A stretch of DNA of 12,348 nt from JBEVNX01 sp040507895 (GTDB lineage Bacteria; Desulfobacterota; Binatia; JACPRU01), in contig JBEVNX010000097.1 in the NCBI GenBank assembly GCA_040507895.1, forward strand, positions 1 to 12,348, in the 5' to 3' direction. A model generated the notes under the pieces. That model saw only the letters and a list, made by a program, of their open reading frames with translations. It did not search any database and was not told where the DNA came from. The translations under genes and the position numbers were made by a program. Below are positions 7,046 to 12,348 of this stretch, in pieces. How positions within the stretch are numbered: the stretch's first letter is position 1; each line of letters opens with the position of its first letter.

Positions 7046-7660
7046 ATGGCTCGAGTGAAGCTCGTCAAGCCCGGCGCGGTCGATGATCCAGTCATCGCCG
7101 CCATCTTCGATTGGGTGACGAAGATGGAGGGTGCGGTGCCGAACCACTTCTACCTCGAGCTCAACTTTCCCGAGTTCATGAAGGCGAAGCTCGGTGCCAC
7201 CAAAGTCCTTTGGGAAGCCGGCGAGCTCTCGATGGAAGAGATCCAGCACGTCGGCATCGCCGTCTCGAAGGCCAACGGCTGCCCATACTGCACGGCGGCC
7301 TTCTGTACGATCCTCAACTACGGCCTCGACAAGAACGAGGCCTATGTGCGCGAGTTCGTAGCCTCGGGCGCGGCCGATTCGTCACGCACGGCGGCGATCG
7401 TCCGCTTCGCGCTGGCGGTGAACGCCGAGCCCAAGAGCATCCGCGACGAGCACGTCGACGGGTTACGAAAACTCGGGCTCACCGACAAGGGCGTCGTGCA
7501 GCTGGTGCACCTGGTGAGCGACTTCGCTAGCTACAACCGCCTGAACCTCGCTCTCGCGACTGACTACGACTACCGCGATCTCTGGCGTGCGCTCGCATTC
7601 GGATGGAAGCAGCGCCCAGGCGAGGCGGCGGGCGACGGAACTCGCGGAATCCGCCAATAG
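7046..7660 (+). CDS. AhpD/carboxymuconolactone decarboxylase (CMD)-like protein
   Basis: A 204-aa soluble, mainly helical protein of the CMD/AhpD superfamily. 'LSMEEIQHVGIAVSKANGCP' (61-80) running into 'YCTAAFC' is the family core, with the redox pair C79/C82. In true AhpD the motif is E-x11-C-x2-C-x3-H, and Glu and His relay protons during peroxide reduction. Counting from C79, here the Glu position is Q67 and the His position is F86. Cys-dependent thiol chemistry is possible, but the classical relay is missing. Family members include peroxidases, gamma-carboxymuconolactone decarboxylases and many uncharacterised catabolic-cluster proteins. The start is well supported: AAGGA at 7033-7037, 8-nt spacer. 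It opens the right-hand block of metabolic genes. A true decarboxylase role is not indicated. Confidence 0.85.
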   Translation: MARVKLVKPGAVDDPVIAAIFDWVTKMEGAVPNHFYLELNFPEFMKAKLGATKVLWEAGELSMEEIQHVGIAVSKANGCPYCTAAFCTILNYGLDKNEAYVREFVASGAADSSRTAAIVRFALAVNAEPKSIRDEHVDGLRKLGLTDKGVVQLVHLVSDFASYNRLNLALATDYDYRDLWRALAFGWKQRPGEAAGDGTRGIRQ

Positions 7661-7685
7661 CGAGGAAGGCGGTTGGCGCTAGCGC
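7651..7685. repeat. Nested inverted repeats at the end of the AhpD-like gene
   Basis: Overlapping pairings span the stop codon: CCGCC (7651-7655) with GGCGG (7668-7672), CGCCAA (7652-7657) with TTGGCG (7673-7678), and the 10-bp palindrome GCGCTAGCGC (7676-7685). Mutually exclusive hairpins could form in the mRNA 3' end. There is no T-run, so a terminator role is uncertain. Confidence 0.3.
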
Positions 7686-7956
7686 GGGCGTCAATGTCGC
7701 GTGGCGTTGCCGCCCTTCGCGTTCGGCGTGAGCACACGGTAGCGACGTGGCGCTCGCTCGGGAGCAATCGTTCGGATGGGTCTAAGTCGATCCATCCGGG
7801 GTCTGGTGCGATGGCGAGCCTCGACGCCGATTTCGCGATGGCCATGAGGCAGAATCGGTCCGCGTGTCGCTTCGCCACTTCCCGAGTCCTGCGGCTTGTG
7901 ACTTCTCGGCGGACTTTGGTACTGGTCCCACGACGACGCGAGCGAAGGGCCTGAGC
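7661..7956. other. Intergenic region before the hydrolase gene
   Basis: 296 nt with no convincing gene. A plus-strand frame (7673-7954) is Arg/Ser-rich and matches nothing I know. The inverted repeats at its left end are listed separately. A promoter for the hydrolase is expected here, but I see no good -35/-10 pair. Confidence 0.4.
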
Positions 7957-8865
7957 ATGGCTTTCGACGACCTACCCGAGCAACCCGCTATCTTTCCTCG
8001 TGAGGCCGAGGTCTATGCGCACCGAGCACTCGAGCTCTCCCGAGAGGCAGCTTCCCGTTGTGACGTCGCTTGGGACGTCCCATACGGCGACGACTACTAT
8101 CAACGGGTCGACGTCTACAGGCCGATGAAGGCCACGGCGGATCTGCCAGTCCTGGTGTTCGCCCACGGCGGAGCATGGACGAACGGTTACAAGGAATGGA
8201 TGGGGCTCATGGCGCCGGCAATCACGAACTTCCCGGCCGTTTTCGTCTCTGTATCGCACCGGCTGGCCCCTGAGCACCGATATCCCGTGCCATTCGACGA
8301 CTGCTTGGCTGCGCTCAGCTGGGTGCATCGGAACATTGCCGACTACGGTGGCGATCCGCGACGTCTTTACGTCGGGGGTCACTCATCAGGCGGGCACTTG
8401 TACGCGCTCGTGACTCTCCGCCGGGATGCACGTCGATCCGCGGGATTGGCCGACGACGTCGTCCGGGCGTGTTTCCCGGTGAGTACTCGCTTCAACATGG
8501 TCTTCGACAACCCTGAGCCGGGAACGACCGAGCATCGACACAATACGATGCTGTTCGCCGCCGGCGAGAACGCCGTACCGGCGAGTCCACTTCACCAGAT
8601 CGACGGGAACAGTGTCCCTTTCTTGCTCGCCTGGGGTGCCCGAGACCTACCGGCCATCATCGAGAATGGTGAGCGAATGTTCGAGGCGCTGTTTGCCACG
8701 GGCACGCGCGTCGAGAAGCTCGTGATCGAGGGTCACGATCACTTCGACATGGCGCTCGAGCTCGGCAACCCCGCGAACCCTTGGGTGATGGCCGTGCGGA
8801 GCTGGATGAGAGGCGACAGCACGGAGACCGACTGCAAGGAGGCAGAGCGTGACCGCGATGGTTGA
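7957..8865 (+). CDS. Alpha/beta hydrolase, BD-FAE / kynurenine formamidase-like
   Basis: A 302-aa cytoplasmic serine hydrolase with no signal peptide. Core motifs in order: oxyanion-hole 'HGGAW' (70-74), 'HRLAPEHRYP' (101-110), nucleophile elbow 'GHSSGG' (141-146, Ser143), acid candidate D230 in 'WGARD', and the catalytic His in 'EGHDHFD' (H260 or H262). HGG-x-W with the GHSSGG elbow points to the BD-FAE/arylformamidase and hormone-sensitive-lipase-like esterase groups. These cleave small esters or N-formyl amides. The substrate is unknown. There are no kynurenine-pathway neighbours, so a real kynurenine formamidase is not supported. The ATG at 7957 is chosen because AAGGG (7945-7949) lies 7 nt upstream. 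An in-frame start at 7864 adds non-conserved residues. Its end overlaps the SnoaL-like gene by 17 nt, so the two are translationally coupled. Confidence 0.87.
   Translation: MAFDDLPEQPAIFPREAEVYAHRALELSREAASRCDVAWDVPYGDDYYQRVDVYRPMKATADLPVLVFAHGGAWTNGYKEWMGLMAPAITNFPAVFVSVSHRLAPEHRYPVPFDDCLAALSWVHRNIADYGGDPRRLYVGGHSSGGHLYALVTLRRDARRSAGLADDVVRACFPVSTRFNMVFDNPEPGTTEHRHNTMLFAAGENAVPASPLHQIDGNSVPFLLAWGARDLPAIIENGERMFEALFATGTRVEKLVIEGHDHFDMALELGNPANPWVMAVRSWMRGDSTETDCKEAERDRDG
8836..8842 (+). promoter_or_regulatory. Perfect Shine-Dalgarno AAGGAGG selecting a GTG start
   Basis: AAGGAGG inside the 3' end of the hydrolase gene, 6 nt before the GTG at 8849 and 15 nt before the ATG at 8858. It fixes the GTG as the start and implies strong translation of the SnoaL-like protein. 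Confidence 0.65.
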
Positions 8866-9415
8866 GACCGACCCGATGGCGCCGATAGAGCGTCTGCTAG
8901 CGATCGAGGAGATCAAGCAACTGAAGGCGCGCTACTTCCGTTGCATGGACCAGAAGAAGTGGGACGAGTTCGAAGCCGTGTTCACGCCAGACGTGGTCTT
9001 CGACCTGCGGGAGGCGATATTCGCGCGCAACCCGGCGACCGGCGAGATCATGAAGAGCGGTGACATCCTTGTCCGTCAAGAGCAGATGAAGGACGAAGAC
9101 TGGCTGCACCATGGGGCCTCGGCCGTGCGCAACTGGGAGGAGAGGATTCTGACCGGCATCGTCACCGTACATCAGGGCCACATGCCGGAGATCACGATCA
9201 CGTCTCCGACCACGGCGCACGGGTACTGGCACATGGAACACTTGCTTCGCTTCCCGCGCATCAACCCGTATGCCCAGTACTGGTGGATTCCGGACAACGC
9301 GCCGTTCCACGAATTGCACGGCTTCGGGCTCTACGACGAAACCTACAAACGGCTCGAGGAAGGCTGGCGCATCAAGACCCTCAAGCTCACACACTTCCGG
9401 GTGGACATCACGTAG
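8849..9415 (+). CDS. SnoaL-like / NTF2-fold protein
   Basis: A 188-aa protein of the SnoaL-like (NTF2-fold) superfamily. The N-terminus 'AIEEIKQLKARYFRCMDQKK' (18-37) with 'WDEFEAVFTPD' (38-48) is the typical helical opening of the cone-shaped fold. The later part 'TTAHGYWHMEHLL' (121-133) and 'GLYDETYKRLEEGWRI' (160-175) form the curved sheet. Relatives include polyketide cyclases, steroid isomerases, scytalone dehydratase-like and bile-acid dehydratase-like enzymes, as well as binding proteins. Several His residues (H87, H88, H108, H111, H124, H128, H131) could be catalytic, but I cannot assign one. GTG 8849 is chosen from the perfect AAGGAGG. The 17-nt overlap with the hydrolase implies the two act together, perhaps on the same substrate. 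Confidence 0.85.
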   Translation: MTAMVETDPMAPIERLLAIEEIKQLKARYFRCMDQKKWDEFEAVFTPDVVFDLREAIFARNPATGEIMKSGDILVRQEQMKDEDWLHHGASAVRNWEERILTGIVTVHQGHMPEITITSPTTAHGYWHMEHLLRFPRINPYAQYWWIPDNAPFHELHGFGLYDETYKRLEEGWRIKTLKLTHFRVDIT

Positions 9416-9490
9416 CATCTAGTTTTGCACGAGTAGCGCGACCGCGCGCGACCGCCACCACGATTCACATCCCGTCGAGGAATCGTCTCA

Positions 9491-9524
9491 GCGTTCTCGG
9501 GTGCTGCGACGTCGACGAGAATGC
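9491..9524. terminator. Hairpin between the SnoaL-like gene and the MFS gene
   Basis: GCGTTCTCG (9491-9499) pairs with CGAGAATGC (9516-9524), 9 bp including one G-T wobble, with a 16-nt loop. It lies 75 nt after the SnoaL-like stop and upstream of a TATAAT box. It may end the first transcript. No T-run follows. Confidence 0.3.
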
Positions 9525-9568
9525 GGTCCGGGTAGCCGAACGCGGAGCGGTCGCAAGCGGCGCGACGA

Positions 9569-9574
9569 TATAAT
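9569..9574 (+). promoter_or_regulatory. Perfect TATAAT -10 box before the MFS gene
   Basis: TATAAT at 9569-9574 in otherwise GC-rich DNA. The position 17 nt upstream reads AGCGGT, so there is no recognisable -35 and no TG extension. Transcription would start near 9581, leaving a leader of about 15 nt. The box suggests the MFS gene has its own promoter, possibly needing an activator. Confidence 0.45.
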
Positions 9575-9595
9575 GTCTCTGCGCGGCGGTCTGCC

Positions 9596-11041
9596 ATGAC
9601 TCCCGATACGCCCCACGGCACCTGGATCCTCACCGACATCCCCGGTCGACTGGACGCGCTGGGGTGGTCGCGGTGGCACCGGCGTGTAGTCATCGCGCTC
9701 GGGATCACGTGGATCCTCGACGGCCTGGAGGCCAGCCTCATCGCGAACCTCGCCCCGAGCCTGCAAGACCCCCGAGCCCTCGGGTTGACCGCGACGCAGA
9801 TCGGCCTTTCGAACACGTCGTACCTGGTCGGCCAGGTGATCGGCGCACTCGGGTTCGGCTACCTGACCGACCGGCTCGGCCGCAAGCGCCTTTTCCTCGT
9901 CACTCTCTCCCTCTACCTCGTTGCGACAGCACTGTCCGGGCTTGCTTCGGTCTTCGGGGTGTTCGTCGTGTTCCGGTTCCTCGCGGGCGCCGGCATAGGT
10001 GGCGAGTACTCCGCGATCAACTCCGCGATCGACGAGCTCGTGCCGGCGCGTATCCGCGGCCAGATCGATCTCGGGATCAACGGCAGCTACTGGGTCGGCG
10101 TCGCGCTCGGCGCGGGCGTGACTCTGCTGTTGCTCGACCCTCGCCTGATGCCGCTAGAGATCGGCTGGCGCCTCGCATTCGGGCTGGGCTCGGTGCTCGG
10201 CCTCGGGATCATTCTCATTCGCCGCGATCTACCGGAAAGCCCACGCTGGCTGCTCAACCACGGCCATGTCGGCGCCGCCGATGCCGTGGTGAGCGGCATC
10301 GAGGCCACGATCCGCGAGGCGGGCGTTACAGTCCACGCGCTCGAGGTCAGACTGGTCCGCATCCAGATCGCCGGGCCGGTTGGGCTACGGCACCTGGTGC
10401 GCACGCTCGTTCGCCGCTATCCCCAACGTACGATCCTCGGGCTCGCGCTGATGCTCGCACAGGCCTTTCTCTACAACTCGATCTTCTTCAGCTATGGCCT
10501 GATCCTAGAGAAGTTCCACGGCGTTCCGCCGACTGACGTCGGGCTGTACATCGTGCCGTTCGCGATCGGCAACTTTGCCGGGCCGCTGCTACTCGGCCGG
10601 CGCTTCGATCGCTGGGGGCGTCGCGTCATGATACCGGCGACCTACGCGCTCTCAGGCATCCTCCTGTTCGCGACCGGGGCACTCTTCGCGGGGGGGTACC
10701 TCGACGCTGTCACCCAGACGGTTGCGTGGTCGATCGTGTTCTTCGTCGCATCGGCAGCCGCAAGCTCAGCATACCTGACCGTCAGCGAGCTGTTCCCGGT
10801 CGAGCTACGGGGCATGGCGATCGCGGTATTCTACGCATTCGCGACGCTCGTCGGTGCCGGCGCACCCGCTCTGTTCGGCGCGATCATCGACACGGGCGAG
10901 CCCGGCCAGCTGTTCGCCGGCTACGCGCTGGCCTCGAGCCTGATGATCGGCGCCGCAGTGGTCGCGCGCGTGCTCGGCGTCGACGCCGAGGGTCGCTCCC
11001 TCGAGGAGCTCAGCGCCGATCGCGCACCGGATGACGCATGA
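9596..11041 (+). CDS. MFS transporter, sugar/organic-acid:H+ symporter type
   Basis: A 481-aa, 12-helix major facilitator in the inner membrane. TM1 carries 'WILDGLEASL' with acidic D42, as in aromatic-acid and metabolite:H+ symporters. Loop 2-3 has motif A 'GYLTDRLGRKR' (88-98), with 'GAGIGGEYSAINS' (131-143) in TM4. 'DLPESPRWLL' (211-220) at the end of TM6 is the sugar-porter-type signature. The second half repeats motif A as 'GRRFDRWGRR' (334-343) and has 'SELFPVELRG' (397-406). This pattern fits uptake of a small organic acid or polyol-like substrate with protons. The exact substrate is not readable. The start at 9596 has only a weak G-rich ribosome site. A perfect -10 box lies 22 nt upstream of the start. 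Leucine is mostly CTC. Its position between SnoaL-like and SDR genes suggests it imports the substrate of the cluster. Confidence 0.9.
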   Translation: MTPDTPHGTWILTDIPGRLDALGWSRWHRRVVIALGITWILDGLEASLIANLAPSLQDPRALGLTATQIGLSNTSYLVGQVIGALGFGYLTDRLGRKRLFLVTLSLYLVATALSGLASVFGVFVVFRFLAGAGIGGEYSAINSAIDELVPARIRGQIDLGINGSYWVGVALGAGVTLLLLDPRLMPLEIGWRLAFGLGSVLGLGIILIRRDLPESPRWLLNHGHVGAADAVVSGIEATIREAGVTVHALEVRLVRIQIAGPVGLRHLVRTLVRRYPQRTILGLALMLAQAFLYNSIFFSYGLILEKFHGVPPTDVGLYIVPFAIGNFAGPLLLGRRFDRWGRRVMIPATYALSGILLFATGALFAGGYLDAVTQTVAWSIVFFVASAAASSAYLTVSELFPVELRGMAIAVFYAFATLVGAGAPALFGAIIDTGEPGQLFAGYALASSLMIGAAVVARVLGVDAEGRSLEELSADRAPDDA

Positions 11042-11076
11042 GCAGGAAGTGCACTGCATCACACCCATCAGACGTG

Positions 11077-11102
11077 TGAGACTCGTCGAGGACGGAGTCT
11101 CA
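11077..11102 (+). terminator. Strong hairpin after the MFS gene
   Basis: TGAGACTC (11077-11084) pairs perfectly with GAGTCTCA (11095-11102). The stem continues with GTC (11085-11087) and GAC (11091-11093), one bulged G (11094) and a GAG triloop. It starts 36 nt after the MFS stop, which fits a transcription terminator, although the 3' tail is not T-rich. Confidence 0.5.
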
Positions 11103-11231
11103 TTGGCAACTCGAGTTCACTTGTAGGAGACTTGCCGCGGCGCGGGGATACACTGCTGTCCGTGTGCGTTCGCGGCTCGTCATACGAGCTGTTCGGGTGG
11201 CCGCAGCCTGCGGGTTCTCTCGGGGGGAGTC

Positions 11232-11984
11232 ATGGCACGAAAAAGAATCGCGGTCGTCACGGGCGCCGGCAGCGGGATCGGCAAGTCCGCAGCACTCGCG
11301 CTGATCGAGGACGGCTACCACGTCGCCCTGGTCGGCCGACGCAAGGACATGCTGGAGAAGACCGCCGCCGAGTCGGGCGCCCAGAACCGCGCACTGGTCC
11401 TGCCGGCCGACCTCACCAAGGACGAACAGGTGAGGGAAGTGTTTGCCAAGACGAAGGCGGCCTGGGGTCGCCTCGACGTGCTCTTCAACAACGCCGGCAT
11501 CGGCGCGCCGGCAGTGCCAATGGAGGACCTGTCGATCGAGAAGTTCCGCGAGGTGGTGAACATCAACCTCGTCGCCATGTTCCTGTGCACGCAGGAGGCG
11601 ATCCGCGTCATGAAGGCGCAGGACCCCAAGGGCGGGCGCATCATCAACAACGGGTCGATCTCCGCGCATGCGCCGCGGCCGATGTCGGTTGCCTACACCT
11701 CCACCAAGCACGCCGTCACCGGCCTCACCAAGTGCATCTCGCTCGATGGCCGCAAAGACGACATCGCCGCCAGCCAGATCGACATCGGCAACGCGCTGAC
11801 CGACCTCACTGCGCGCATGGCGAACGGCGTGCCGCAGGCCGACGGCTCCGTGAAGTCCGAGCCGGTGATGGACGTGAAGCACGTCGGCGATGTGGTGCTG
11901 CATGTGGCCAACCTGCCGCTCGATGTCAACGTACCATTCATGACCATCATGGCGACGAAAATGCCTTTCGTCGGCCGCGGTTAG
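11232..11984 (+). CDS. Short-chain dehydrogenase/reductase (SDR), NADP(H)-type
   Basis: A 250-aa classical SDR with one Rossmann domain. The nucleotide-binding motif is 'TGAGSGIG' (10-17). Two Arg residues after beta-2 ('VGRR', 35-38) favour NADP(H) over NAD(H). D60, 'NNAG' (86-89), and the tetrad N112, S142, Y155, K159 are all present with the correct spacings, so the enzyme should be active. It oxidises or reduces an alcohol/ketone pair of unknown identity. One oddity: the usual 'N-x-x-x-P-G' after the catalytic Lys is replaced by 'SQIDIGNALTD' (181-191), a variant found in a subset of SDRs. Start: ATG 11232 preceded by the G-rich GGGGGGAG (11222-11229), close but usable. It is separated from the MFS gene by 190 nt and a hairpin, so probably transcribed from its own promoter. 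Confidence 0.92.
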   Translation: MARKRIAVVTGAGSGIGKSAALALIEDGYHVALVGRRKDMLEKTAAESGAQNRALVLPADLTKDEQVREVFAKTKAAWGRLDVLFNNAGIGAPAVPMEDLSIEKFREVVNINLVAMFLCTQEAIRVMKAQDPKGGRIINNGSISAHAPRPMSVAYTSTKHAVTGLTKCISLDGRKDDIAASQIDIGNALTDLTARMANGVPQADGSVKSEPVMDVKHVGDVVLHVANLPLDVNVPFMTIMATKMPFVGRG

Positions 11985-12348
11985 TTATGTTCACCTTCAA
12001 CTGCCGCAGCGAAGATGCCACTCAGCGTTCCTCCCGCGGCTGCTGCAGATGAGAAACACGAGAAAGTCGCCTGCCGAGCGACCAGGGTGGTGCGCTGCGG
12101 ACTACAAGCCCTGAATACTCAGTGTGACGCGGCCTCGTAGCGGCAAATCCATGCAGAGCGAATGACCGAGGCGGAACGACCAATCTTGGCCGTTCCGCCT
12201 CGGTCTCGCGACTACCGATCGAGCACGAGATAGCCGCGATCGCACGACCCCCCACCGCCTCCAGCCTCACTCCTCATCTCCGCGCCCAACCACCTGCCGT
12301 CCCCACAGCGCACGCGAAGGCGTGGCAAAAAGCGAAGGCTCGCTATCG
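11985..12348. other. Right-end region without a convincing gene
   Basis: 364 nt after the SDR stop. A 21-codon frame starts at 11988 and a minus-strand frame spans 12022-12270, but neither has a ribosome site or a recognisable sequence. There is no tRNA fold. The only strong structure is the palindrome at 12164-12205. A GTG near 12320 leads an open frame off the right edge but has no usable ribosome site. Confidence 0.45.
12164..12205. terminator. Large near-perfect palindrome (20-bp arms)
   Basis: Arms at 12164-12183 and 12186-12205 are reverse complements except for one A-C pair (12179/12190). The outer 15 bp are perfect. As RNA this is a very stable hairpin on either strand. It lies 180 nt after the SDR stop. 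There is no T-run on either side, so it could be a factor-independent-like terminator, a 3' stabiliser, or a remnant of a mobile repeat. Confidence 0.45.

Noticed and set aside
7957..8865. True kynurenine formamidase
   Set aside because: The motifs fit the broader group, but no other tryptophan-degradation gene is nearby, so a specific name is not justified.
9664..10536. 290-codon plus-strand frame inside the MFS gene
   Set aside because: Arg/Pro-rich shadow frame. The MFS frame shows all family motifs.
2844..11091. The octamer CGTCGAGG recurring in three intergenic places (2844, 9473, 11084)
   Set aside because: The same octamer also occurs inside the DUF2254 gene, and several near matches exist. 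In GC-rich DNA of this length a few copies are expected by chance.
11132..12052. 306-codon plus-strand frame overlapping the SDR
   Set aside because: It is the +1-type shadow of the SDR, Arg/Gly-rich, while the SDR frame carries all catalytic motifs.
12080..12150. Possible tRNA-like stretch
   Set aside because: No cloverleaf pairing and no GGTTCRA T-arm sequence could be found.
12320..12348. Possible start of a next gene at a GTG near the right edge
   Set aside because: Only nine codons are visible, and the AAGG before it is one base from the GTG, too close for a ribosome site.

Overview
This window is a high-GC stretch of bacterial DNA. It carries ten complete protein genes and one gene cut by the left edge. 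I see no rRNA, tRNA, CRISPR array, insertion sequence or phage gene. Most genes have proteobacterial-type leaders and Shine-Dalgarno sites, and the families are common in soil or aquatic Gram-negative bacteria. I cannot name a genus. A metagenome-derived proteobacterium or a relative is my inference.

Left part (1-2831). A minus-strand gene with a twin-arginine-like N-terminus runs off the left edge. It is followed on the plus strand by a DUF2254 membrane protein and a bile-acid:sodium-symporter-like (BASS/SBF) carrier 55 nt apart, probably one transcription unit. By eye these two genes favour CTG for leucine more strongly than the genes from 4596 to 11041, which favour CTC. The left block may have a different history.

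Middle part (2832-6818). A convergent intergenic hairpin separates the carrier from a minus-strand pair: an uncharacterised coiled-coil protein with an 'ALRKPT..VW..NQLARRHP' N-terminal signature, then an isoprenylcysteine-methyltransferase-like membrane enzyme. Divergent from this pair is a large hybrid sensor kinase: two membrane segments, a periplasmic sensor region, HAMP-like linker, HisKA, HATPase and a C-terminal receiver. No DNA-binding response regulator lies in the window.

Right part (7046-11984). Five plus-strand genes suggest a small-molecule catabolic or detoxification locus: an AhpD/CMD-like protein with a CPYC motif but without the usual relay His/Glu, a BD-FAE/kynurenine-formamidase-like alpha/beta hydrolase translationally coupled to a SnoaL/NTF2-like protein, an MFS importer of the sugar/aromatic-acid type, and an SDR oxidoreductase. 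Gaps with hairpins and a perfect TATAAT box show that these are probably several transcripts rather than one operon. The last 364 nt hold no convincing gene but contain a near-perfect 20-bp-arm palindrome.

Nothing here is a clearly recognisable new system. The best candidates for a second look are the right-hand enzyme cluster with its altered CMD protein, the uncharacterised coiled-coil/methyltransferase pair, and the palindromic elements. All family assignments were made by reading motifs, with no database search.
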